In this document: positions 52,226-60,039 of the stretch, piece after piece
How the letters are laid out: each line of letters opens with the position of its first letter
Numbering within the stretch: position 1 is the first letter of the stretch
Assembly (NCBI RefSeq): GCF_000698595.1
Contig: NZ_JFHC01000031.1
Location: 1 to 64,000 of the forward strand
Reading direction: 5' to 3'
Origin: Caballeronia glathei
GTDB lineage: Bacteria > Pseudomonadota > Gammaproteobacteria > Burkholderiales > Burkholderiaceae
DNA: 64,000 nt
Notes under the pieces: generated by a model
Database searches by the model: none
What the model was told of the DNA's origin: nothing
Seen by the model: only the letters and a program-made list of their open reading frames with translations
Translations under genes and position numbers: made by a program

Positions 52226-53221
52226 TTACACGGTCAGCTTGATGACGGCTTTCGGTCGCGTACAGAGGTGAATCGGATTCGATTGCGCCTCGAGCTCCAC
52301 GCCCTTGTCGAAGTCCATCAGCTCTTGCTTGGCGTAGTACGGCAAGCCGGTCGTGTTGACCGCTTCCATGTAGTCCGCCGGCGCAAAGCGCGTGATGAAC
52401 AACTCCGGCACCCCTTCCGGCACCGCATACGCCTCGTTGTCAGCCACGTAACCGATGCCACCGACACGGCCGCGGTAACGCTCGAAGGTGCACCCGCCGA
52501 GATCGAACGCATCCCGCGTGTCACCGCGCAGCTGCGCGGCCAACGTCGAGTTCAAGTAAGTCTCTTTGACCGTCTTGAGCACGATGAGGAGGTTCCAGAA
52601 GTTGCGACCGCACAGCACGCGCACGCCCGTGAATGGGGTGTTGCCGAGCGCATCCTCGATCGCATCGAGCACTTGCGCGCACTTGCTACGGATCTCGGTG
52701 TTTGCCTGGTCGAGCTCGAAGTCGATCGTCGTGCGCTCGATCCCAAAGCGATCGAGCAGATCCTCGACGATGGTCTGGCCATCTGCGTCGAGAATCTGCC
52801 CCTTGATCGCGCCGATGCGGTGATACTCATGAGTCGCATCGAGCTGGCGACGCATCTTGCCGAGGCGCCGATTCACCACCGTCTGCACCGCCTCGAGCTC
52901 AGTTTCCGATCCGAAGGCGCGAAGGTTTTGGACCTCGTCGGCGCCGATGGTCGCGCGTTCGGGCAGGTGCACCGTATTGAACGGCAGCATGCTGCGCTTG
53001 CTGCCCTTGATGACCTGCGCGGGAACACCGCGGCGACCGGCCGGCACGAGTGCCAGCGTGTCACCGTCCTTCTCGATCTGGACGACGGTCGTGGTGATCC
53101 CCTGCTCGTCGAACAAGCCGAGGGCCGCCAGCCGGCTCGGCACATACGGCGTTTCGTTGATGGCAGCGCTGAGCGACGACAGCGAGAAGGCGTCGTCGTT
53201 AAAGAGGGCGATATCCGCCAT
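52226..53221 (-). CDS. Major capsid protein (lambda E family)
   Basis: 331 residues, close to lambda gpE (341). The start at 53221 follows CAGGAGAGCTTCT. MADIALFNDDAFSLSSLSAA, PYVPSRLAALGLF and RFAPADYMEAVNTTGLPYYA are typical for the family. It forms the icosahedral shell with D as decoration. Followed by the head-tail joining gene. Confidence 0.94.
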   Translation of the reverse strand: MADIALFNDDAFSLSSLSAAINETPYVPSRLAALGLFDEQGITTTVVQIEKDGDTLALVPAGRRGVPAQVIKGSKRSMLPFNTVHLPERATIGADEVQNLRAFGSETELEAVQTVVNRRLGKMRRQLDATHEYHRIGAIKGQILDADGQTIVEDLLDRFGIERTTIDFELDQANTEIRSKCAQVLDAIEDALGNTPFTGVRVLCGRNFWNLLIVLKTVKETYLNSTLAAQLRGDTRDAFDLGGCTFERYRGRVGGIGYVADNEAYAVPEGVPELFITRFAPADYMEAVNTTGLPYYAKQELMDFDKGVELEAQSNPIHLCTRPKAVIKLTV

Positions 53222-53291
53222 AGAAGCTCTCCTGGAGTTTAAAGCGAGCTCGCGCGGGGGCGAGACGTTGTGCAACGTGGGGCGTCAGGCG

Positions 53292-53639
53292 TTACGGACG
53301 GACAATGACGAACTGCTCGGCCAGGTCATTGCGTGCGCCGGCATCGAACCCCGTCAGCAACGCTTCGGCGACTTCGGCGAGCCGCACGATCGCGACGGCC
53401 GGTCGGTCTGCGCTCGACGCCGCGAGCGGGCCGTAGAGTACGGCGCTCGCCACTTCGGCGCCGGTGTTCGCGGCGTTGTCGTAGGGCGCGTACTTACCGG
53501 TGCCGAGCGTGCCGAGGATCTGGCCGGCCGGCAGCGCATCGCCAGCTTCAACAATGATCGGCTCGCGCGAAATCCGGCCTTGGCCCTCGGACAGGAGAAA
53601 CTCGCCCGTCTGCACGCCTTGGGTATAGATAGTGGACAT
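53292..53639 (-). CDS. Head decoration protein (lambda D family)
   Basis: 115 residues, typical length 110-120. EFLLSEGQGRISREPIIVEA, LPAGQILGTLGTGKYAPYDN and ASAVLYGPLAAS are characteristic. It stabilises the expanded capsid. It lies between protease C and capsid E, as in lambda. Confidence 0.93.
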   Translation of the reverse strand: MSTIYTQGVQTGEFLLSEGQGRISREPIIVEAGDALPAGQILGTLGTGKYAPYDNAANTGAEVASAVLYGPLAASSADRPAVAIVRLAEVAEALLTGFDAGARNDLAEQFVIVRP

Positions 53640-53668
53640 ACAACTGCTCCTTTAAGGGATGGACCAAG

Positions 53669-54802
53669 TTACTTTGCACCGCCTTTTCGAGCGGCGTAGA
53701 TGGACGCCGCCTTCGGTCCTTGGGGCGATGCGGAAACGTCGCCGGCGGTTGGCCTTTGCCGGTTGTTCAGCTGGCGCTGCGAGGCCGTCACCGCTTCGAA
53801 GAGCCGAGCGCGCACCTGATCGGACGTCAGACCGTCGCGCACGAACTCGACGGCCCGCTCCGGCAACTCGGCCGCGAGACATAGGCCAGCGATGTCCTTC
53901 GCGCTCTGGATCGATGCATCGACAGTGGCGCGATCGCGCAAGCCCGACGCCGTGACAATGCTTTCCGCCAGCGCCGACAGATTCGCTTCGCGGCACGCGT
54001 TAAACACATGCGCTGCCAAGACACTCGCCGTCTCCGCTGACGCGGCCGGAACCGGCTCTTGCGGCGCAGGCGCAGGCGGTGGATCGACCGGCGGAGGATT
54101 CGAAGTCGGTGCGACGGCCGGCGGTGGCTCATCTGCCGGAGGATCGTTGGCGGGCGGCGAATCCCCCGCGCCCTCGACGAGCGCCTTGACCGGCTCCGGG
54201 GCCTTTTGAAAACGGGCGAGCAGTCCGGCGGCGTTGGTCGACGCGGCAAGGCGCACCGGCTCTTCGATCACATCGCAGAACCCGAGCGACTGCGCTTCGA
54301 GTGCCGTGAGCCAGGTCTCGGCGTCCATCATCGCGACGAGCTCGTCATCGGACTGTCCGCTCTTGCGCCGATACGCCGCGAGAATGCCGTCGCGCGCCTT
54401 GTCCATCATGTCCGCCGTGCTGCGCAGATCGGCCGCCGTACCTAGCGCAATCGTCCACGGGTTGTGAATCATCAGCATCGCGTTCTCCGGCATCACGACC
54501 TGGTCGCCCGCCATCACGACGAGCGACGCCGCCGATGCCGCAACGCCATCGACGCGAGCGGTCACCTTGCCCGCATACCGGCGCAAAGCGTTGTAGATCG
54601 TGAAGGCGTCGAACACGTCGCCGCCCGGCGAATTCACAGCGACGATGACCTCCGCTGCACCTCCCGCCACGGCGTCGAGCTGCTCGATGAAGCCCTTCGC
54701 TGTCGCGCCCCAGAAGCCGATCTCGTCATAAATCCGAAGCTCGACGACGGCCCCCTGCGCGTTCGTCGTCGCCTTGATGTCCCACCACTTACGATTTTTC
54801 AT
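53669..54802 (-). CDS. Head maturation protease (ClpP-type) with scaffold-like C-terminus
   Basis: 377 residues from the ATG at 54802; a TTG at 54820 overlapping the portal stop is an alternative. The protease domain (about 1-200) has AVNSPGGDVFDAF, catalytic Ser in GVAASAASLVVMAG and His in AMLMIHNPWTI. A Pro-rich linker (about 220-260) leads to a helical C-terminal domain, which may serve as the scaffold (lambda Nu3-like, possibly from an internal start). It cleaves the scaffold during prohead maturation. Confidence 0.9.
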   Translation of the reverse strand: MKNRKWWDIKATTNAQGAVVELRIYDEIGFWGATAKGFIEQLDAVAGGAAEVIVAVNSPGGDVFDAFTIYNALRRYAGKVTARVDGVAASAASLVVMAGDQVVMPENAMLMIHNPWTIALGTAADLRSTADMMDKARDGILAAYRRKSGQSDDELVAMMDAETWLTALEAQSLGFCDVIEEPVRLAASTNAAGLLARFQKAPEPVKALVEGAGDSPPANDPPADEPPPAVAPTSNPPPVDPPPAPAPQEPVPAASAETASVLAAHVFNACREANLSALAESIVTASGLRDRATVDASIQSAKDIAGLCLAAELPERAVEFVRDGLTSDQVRARLFEAVTASQRQLNNRQRPTAGDVSASPQGPKAASIYAARKGGAK

Positions 54803-54816
54803 CGAGGTCCCTGCTT

Positions 54817-56307
54817 TCAAGTTGGTACGTCGCCGGCGATATCGCGATCGCGCGGGTCGGTGTCGTATTGCAGGCCGAGCGCATCGGCGCGTGCGTTGTC
54901 AGCCGCGTTCTCTTCGTCGACCTGCTCCGGATCCTCGCCCTGCTTGAGAATCGATGCGGAGCGGCTCGTGAGGCCCGAGCGGATCGCCAGCTTTTGCGCA
55001 TTGACGTCCTGCACCGGATGGATGTACGGCCAACCTTGCGGCACCCACCGGACCCGCAAATACTCACGGCGCGTGCGATAGAAATCCGGCATCGGCATGG
55101 CACCCGACAACGCGCAGGCGTCTACCCACCACGCCCACACGCGGTTGCAGTACTGGTGAATGAAAATGTTCCACTGCAGCTGCTCGATCGCGCGGCGAAA
55201 TTCGTTGAGCAGCACGCGCAGTACGCGATCGCCGACTTCGCGCAAGTCGCCGGTAAGGATCTCGTACGGCATGCCGACTGATGCCGCCGCTGCCATTAGC
55301 TGCTGACGCATAAAAGGCCCGTAGTCGCTACCCGCGCCCGGCGGCTGCGCAAATGCAACCTCTTCGCCTGGCGCCAACTCCTGCATGGAACCCGGTTCGA
55401 GCGAAACGATCGGCGAATAGCCGTCCCCGTCATACACCACTGGCTGCCCCGTCATCGGGTCAATATCACCGGGGCCCGATGCCGTCGCCTGCGGCTTTGT
55501 GATGAAGCCGGCGAACAGATTGCTGACCTCCTGTCGGAACAACACGGCATCGTCGAAATTGTCGAGCGAATGCAGGCGCAACAGCACCGTCGCAAGCTCC
55601 GGAACACCGCGAATCTGTCCCGGGCGCAACGGCTGGAAGACGTGCGCGATGTCATCCGCCGGAACCGCCACCGTCGCCATGCTCGTCGTGTTGAGCCGGT
55701 TGTATTCGCCCGGGTGTCTCCGGTAGAGGTGGTAAGCAACGCGCAGGTCATCGGCGTCAAACTCGACGCCGTTCAAAATCTCGCCCCCATTGCGACCGAG
55801 CTCGTTCTTCTCTACGGGCAGTTGATCAGCTTCCATCAATTGCACCTGCAGGGGCACCGCGAGGCCATCGGATGGCCTGCGAAGCCGTCGCCGGAGCAAG
55901 GTCTCGCCGTCGCTGAAGAACGCTCGAGCCGCGAGCGTCTGTTGCCCGTAGAAGTCGAGCAGGCCGTCCGCGTCTGCCTCTTTGACCCAGTCATCCCAAA
56001 GTTGCTTTTGCTGCTTGGCGATATCTTTGTTCGGGTGTTGAGGATGCGGCTGAATTCCGGTGCCAATCGTGTTGGAGACGAGTCGCGCAATCGCGGTCTT
56101 TGCCCACGGATCGTTGCGGATCGCATCGCGCGCACGACTACGCAGCAGCGGAAGGTTTTGCACCGCGGCGAAGTTCGGACCGGCACTCGATGTCTTCCAC
56201 GTCCGCCCGCGCGCGCCAGCTGAACTTGCGGACTCGTATGCGGCCGCTTTCACGCGCGTCGGCATGACAAAGCCTCGCTTCGCCAGTGCGGGATAAGATC
56301 CGCTCAT
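54817..56307 (-). CDS. Portal protein (lambda B family)
   Basis: 496 residues; RARDAIRNDPWAKTAIARLV and QLMEADQLPVE are hallmarks of lambda-type portals, with IHQYCNRVWAWWVDACALSG near 380-400. It forms the dodecameric channel at the head vertex. The start overlaps the gpW-like stop by four bases. Confidence 0.94.
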   Translation of the reverse strand: MSGSYPALAKRGFVMPTRVKAAAYESASSAGARGRTWKTSSAGPNFAAVQNLPLLRSRARDAIRNDPWAKTAIARLVSNTIGTGIQPHPQHPNKDIAKQQKQLWDDWVKEADADGLLDFYGQQTLAARAFFSDGETLLRRRLRRPSDGLAVPLQVQLMEADQLPVEKNELGRNGGEILNGVEFDADDLRVAYHLYRRHPGEYNRLNTTSMATVAVPADDIAHVFQPLRPGQIRGVPELATVLLRLHSLDNFDDAVLFRQEVSNLFAGFITKPQATASGPGDIDPMTGQPVVYDGDGYSPIVSLEPGSMQELAPGEEVAFAQPPGAGSDYGPFMRQQLMAAAASVGMPYEILTGDLREVGDRVLRVLLNEFRRAIEQLQWNIFIHQYCNRVWAWWVDACALSGAMPMPDFYRTRREYLRVRWVPQGWPYIHPVQDVNAQKLAIRSGLTSRSASILKQGEDPEQVDEENAADNARADALGLQYDTDPRDRDIAGDVPT

Positions 56308-56510
56308 CGAACCCCCTTGCCCGCGCTGCGTAACCGGGAGATCCGTGAGCGGGGACGCTCGCTATCGAGCCCGCGCACGATCTCCGTTTGTGCCTCACGC
56401 AGCTCGGCGATCGAGCGATAACGCACCCTGCGGTCGTGATACTGCACTTCGAGCTCACCTTTCGCGATCGCACTCTGAATGCGGTCCAGGTCAGCCTGTG
56501 TATAGGCCAT
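56304..56510 (-). CDS. Head-tail connector, lambda gpW-like
   Basis: 68 residues, the exact length of lambda gpW. YTQADLDRIQSAIAKGELEV and QYHDRRVRYRSIAELREAQ are characteristic. It closes the head portal for tail joining. It lies between terminase and portal, as in lambda. Confidence 0.93.
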   Translation of the reverse strand: MAYTQADLDRIQSAIAKGELEVQYHDRRVRYRSIAELREAQTEIVRGLDSERPRSRISRLRSAGKGVR

Positions 56511-56520
56511 AAGGTCACTC

Positions 56521-58593
56521 CTACCGACGGCGTTTCAGATAAGACGAACTCCCGACGCGTCGGACGGGCAAGCGGGTTGCAGGAGGCTGGATCGGCTGGG
56601 TCGGCTTGGCCGGATGAACAGAAGGCTGCACGGAGGCAACGGATGGCGCCACTTCGACGATCTCGGCGCTCGGTTCGATCGGTCGCGCTTGCGCCACTTC
56701 TCCGCCTTCGGCAACTGGCGGGTCTGCGGGCTGCGTCGGCCTGAACAGATCGTCGCGTTCGAGATTCGATTGCAGTGTTTCCCACTGAAATGCTCGCCAA
56801 CGAGGTAACCCGACAAAGGCTGCCGCGGCCATGTTGTAGACCATGATGTCGAGAACCTCGTTGCGAGCCGCCTTCGGCTTCCACCACTCGCGTTTCGCCT
56901 TGCCGCCGATCCACTTGGTCACGAGCCGCTCGACCGTGAGCTGATCGAAGAAGTCGGGCGGCAGCTCCGGCGAGAAGTGAATACGGTGTGCGCCGCGCCC
57001 CTCGAGCTTCAGCCAACCCGTGAGCTGCTCCTTCGCCGCGAACGTGCCGATCGGATAGATATACGCCCCGTTCTCTACCTTCAGGCCCTGCCAATTGAAG
57101 TCCTGCGCGCTGCGCTTGCCCAGGAGGGGCCGCTTCTCTTCGCCAAACCCTTTCACGCCGAAGAATCCCTCGTGCGAGCGCTCACGCAGCCACGCATAGC
57201 AGCGTTGCGCGTTGTACCCGGTATCCACCGCGCAGGCCCGCACATATAGGTCGCGGCCCCAGGCATTGCGGATCGGCGTGCGCACAATGTCGCGCATCTC
57301 GGTCCATGGATCGTCTTCGTTGGTGTCGCCGTAGATGACCCGGTAATCGACCACCCACGCCTCCTCGCCGATGCCCCACGCGATGATCAGGAGCTCCAGC
57401 CGATCGGGCTGCACGTCGACGGCGCCCGTCAGCACGAGGCCGCCCGGCGGGATGGTGCCGAGGCGATACGTTTCGGTCTGTGCCCGCTCCTGCAATGCGT
57501 GCGCCTTGATCCGGTCGCCCGGCTGCTCCCATGTCAATGCGAGGCGCGTGTTCCAGAATTTCTTCAGCTTCGCGAAGTCGCCGGCGTCCGCTGCCTTCTG
57601 TGCCTCCATGAACTCGCGCACGAGCGCGGGCCAGCGAACCCACGGCGAATACAGCGAGTTGATCCAGAAGCCCGCGGCCTTGTTCGGACCGGGCGCCTCC
57701 GCAATCCAACGGCCGCCCGCCAACAAGTCCGGCTTGTGGCGTTCCTCGATCAGCCCGTTGCACTCGACATCGACGCAGATGTACATCGCGGTGTCCGGGT
57801 CATCATCGACCCAACGCAAGCGCCGACGACCATCGGCGTCCGCCCAAATGAGCGGCTGCTCGATGGCGCAGTGCGGACACTTCACGTAGTAGCGGCGCTG
57901 GTCGCTGTTCTGGTAGCGGAACTCGATCTCCGACGCATCTTTCTCGGTCGGCGTCGAGGTGTAAAGCCGCTTTGCTCGCGCGCCGAACGTATCCTGCCGG
58001 TTCGAGGCAAGCCCGATCGGATCGCCTTCCCCGTCGACGTCGTTCGGATATCCGTCGACCTCGTCGAAATGGATGTTGCGCGCCGGCATCGAGCGCAGCC
58101 CGACCGCGCTATTCGCGCCCGTGACGACGACCATCGAGCCGCCGTCGAATTCCTTTTCGAGGATCGTGTTGGCGCTATCGCGCGAGCGCTTCTCCGCTGC
58201 CTTCGCCTTGATTGCCGGTGTGCTGTCGACCATTTCCGACAGCCGCTGCCGGCTCCAGCGCTTCGCAAGATTCAGCGTCGGCAGCACGACCAGAAACGGA
58301 CTCGGCACCCGATCGATGGAATAGCCGAGCCAGTTCATGCCGGTCTCGCTCTTGCCCACCTGCGTGCCTGCGACGAACACGACGTCCTGCACGTGACTGG
58401 TGACCGAGAGGCAATCCATCGGCTCACGCAGATACGGTGTGCGCGATGTACGCCACTCGCCGGCCTCAGCAGCCACCTTGCGCGAAAGCTGGCGGTTCTC
58501 GTCGGCCCACTCGGAAACCTGCACGATCGGGTCGAGCTCGATCCCCGCTCGCCACGCGTCGGTGGCAAGCGTCCAAGCATCTATCGATCTCAT
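56521..58593 (-). CDS. Terminase large subunit (lambda GpA family)
   Basis: 690 residues. DVVFVAGTQVGKSETGMNWL carries the ATPase Walker-A-like GTQVGKSE; NIHFDEVDGYP is the Walker B, and CAVDTGYNAQRCYAWLRER is in the nuclease region. It cuts and packages DNA at cos sites. The C-terminal 90 residues are a low-complexity Pro/Val tail. The start overlaps the stop of the short upstream ORF (TAATG). Confidence 0.95.
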   Translation of the reverse strand: MRSIDAWTLATDAWRAGIELDPIVQVSEWADENRQLSRKVAAEAGEWRTSRTPYLREPMDCLSVTSHVQDVVFVAGTQVGKSETGMNWLGYSIDRVPSPFLVVLPTLNLAKRWSRQRLSEMVDSTPAIKAKAAEKRSRDSANTILEKEFDGGSMVVVTGANSAVGLRSMPARNIHFDEVDGYPNDVDGEGDPIGLASNRQDTFGARAKRLYTSTPTEKDASEIEFRYQNSDQRRYYVKCPHCAIEQPLIWADADGRRRLRWVDDDPDTAMYICVDVECNGLIEERHKPDLLAGGRWIAEAPGPNKAAGFWINSLYSPWVRWPALVREFMEAQKAADAGDFAKLKKFWNTRLALTWEQPGDRIKAHALQERAQTETYRLGTIPPGGLVLTGAVDVQPDRLELLIIAWGIGEEAWVVDYRVIYGDTNEDDPWTEMRDIVRTPIRNAWGRDLYVRACAVDTGYNAQRCYAWLRERSHEGFFGVKGFGEEKRPLLGKRSAQDFNWQGLKVENGAYIYPIGTFAAKEQLTGWLKLEGRGAHRIHFSPELPPDFFDQLTVERLVTKWIGGKAKREWWKPKAARNEVLDIMVYNMAAAAFVGLPRWRAFQWETLQSNLERDDLFRPTQPADPPVAEGGEVAQARPIEPSAEIVEVAPSVASVQPSVHPAKPTQPIQPPATRLPVRRVGSSSYLKRRR

Positions 58594-58775
58594 TAGTCGA
58601 CAGGCCGTTGTGGCACGAGAACCGTCGTCGCGATCTGCTTTAAGCAGTCGCGTATTTCAGCGTCGAGCATATTCATTACCTTCAGCGGATCAGATTCGAA
58701 TGCCACCTGAAGGTGGATACGTTCGGGCAGCGCCAGCAGCCGTTTCGCCACCGTCGCCCGCGCCATCGGGCGCAT
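58593..58775 (-). CDS. Short ORF overlapping the terminase start; small-terminase candidate
   Basis: 60 residues (LLALPERIHLQVAFESDPLK, then NMLDAEIRDCLKQIATTV), helical. Its TAA overlaps the terminase ATG (TAATG), which implies translational coupling. The slot is where lambda encodes the small subunit Nu1, but this protein is much shorter and I see no clear helix-turn-helix. Function uncertain. An ATG three codons in (58766) could also be the start. Confidence 0.55.
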   Translation of the reverse strand: MRPMARATVAKRLLALPERIHLQVAFESDPLKVMNMLDAEIRDCLKQIATTVLVPQRPVD

Positions 58776-58836
58776 CTCATTACAGGGCGGCCATTCCGGC
58801 GTCTACGCTGCGACTGGTTGAACCGCACGGGCAAAC

Positions 58837-58868
58837 AAAAAGCCCCGAGGCTTTCGCACTCGGGGCTT
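58837..58868 (-). terminator. Terminator at the head of the late operon (tR'-like)
   Basis: Perfect arms AGCCCCGAG (58841-58849) and CTCGGGGCT (58859-58867), T-rich tract TTTTTGTTT on the minus strand. It lies between the zinc-finger gene and the terminase, where lambda has tR'. Confidence 0.85.
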
Positions 58869-59025
58869 CACGGAAATTCAGGGCGCACGACTCCAGCGTA
58901 CTCAGCAGGCTCCATTTATCTTTCTTCTGTCCCGTTGAGGTTGCACGACTAACGCGCGGTGCCAGCGAATTGTTTGTTGACCAAACGAGTGCGAGTCTAT
59001 TCGTGCGTTCACCAAAATGCAAGCC

Positions 59026-59763
59026 TCACCGCGCGCGGAGCGCCCGCTCGAACTGGGCTTCGGCCTCGGCGTCAATCTGGAGCAGGATCGACATAAGCCA
59101 TTCGAAGCGATCCGCCCACCGACGATGGTACTGATCGAGTGGAACACCGAGCGCGCGTGCCCGCTTCGCAGCATTGATCGGCTCTTTGCCGCTGCCATTG
59201 CAGTGAGTGCACAGGTGCGGCACGTCCGCAAAGGGATGTTCTTCGTAAAAGCCCTTTCCATAGCAACCGGGACAGAGCGTCCGATCGGCGATCGGCCACC
59301 TGGAGAAGCGCAAGCGAGAATCGACCGCATCACGCACAGGTCGACACGTTTTGCAATCCACGCGCTTGGTGGTACGGCCGCCACCGCCGAGCATCCCTCG
59401 ACCACCGCACGCCGAGCATTGGTCCGCCACCCACTCGACGATGGCCCGTTCGGCGAATCGCACCAGCAACGAAGATCGATCGGCGGCGGCGTCTCCCTGC
59501 TTCTTTTCTTCGGCTGCCTTCGCGAAGCTCGATTTGCCGCGCCTGTATCGACCGTTCAGCGTAATGCGCGAAGCGAGCAGGAGCGACGCGCGATGCAGCG
59601 CACGCTGTCGCAAGTCCTGCCCGTACTTCAAGTGCCAGAGCATACTGCCCAATTCATCGACCGACGCCAACGCACCCAAAGTTACTTGGCGATCCGGCGC
59701 CACGTCCGCAAGTTGCACGCGAACATTCATCGCAATTCCGGCCCTCTCTTTGAGAACGCTCAT
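59026..59763 (-). CDS. DnaJ-type zinc-finger protein in Q-antiterminator position
   Basis: 245 residues; the start ATG at 59763 has AAGGAG seven bases upstream. Four CxxC modules are visible: CSACGGRG (about 115), CKTCRP, CPGCYGKG and CTHCNGSG (about 190), the DnaJ-like zinc-finger pattern also found in some lambdoid Q antiterminators. The flanks are helical with no J domain. It is immediately upstream of a terminator and the late operon, as Q is in lambda, so a late-gene antiterminator is the leading inference. Not recognised directly as a named family. Confidence 0.7.
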   Translation of the reverse strand: MSVLKERAGIAMNVRVQLADVAPDRQVTLGALASVDELGSMLWHLKYGQDLRQRALHRASLLLASRITLNGRYRRGKSSFAKAAEEKKQGDAAADRSSLLVRFAERAIVEWVADQCSACGGRGMLGGGGRTTKRVDCKTCRPVRDAVDSRLRFSRWPIADRTLCPGCYGKGFYEEHPFADVPHLCTHCNGSGKEPINAAKRARALGVPLDQYHRRWADRFEWLMSILLQIDAEAEAQFERALRAR

Positions 59764-59778
59764 CGGCTTACTCCTTTA

Positions 59779-59912
59779 TGTCCCAATGTCCTAATGTCCC
59801 AAAGGAGATAGGTCGTAGGCGTGCGGGCCCGCGCGCGACATGCGCCCTCCGCGCACGTCGCACGCCTGCGCACGTCAGGCCAGGGAGCGATTGGGACGTT
59901 GGGACACGGGAC
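59779..59912. repeat. Inverted arrays of an 8-base iteron around a hairpin
   Basis: TGTCCCAA, TGTCCTAA, TGTCCCAA in tandem (59779-59802), and in reverse orientation TTGGGACG, TTGGGACA and a partial CGGGACGG (59891-59914). Between them AGGCGTGCG (59817-59825) pairs with CGCACGCCT (59859-59867). The block lies in the 276-base gap between the primase and the zinc-finger genes. An origin or operator is possible. Confidence 0.7.
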
Positions 59913-60039
59913 GGTGACAAAAAAGACCGCACACGGCGCGCCAACGCTGCCGCCGAAGCGCGCCGAACGGGTCGCTAAATGGACATGCATGGCGCGCTGC
60001 GCGCGCGGGTTGGAAAGGAATTGGTGTGTCATGAGCGAA

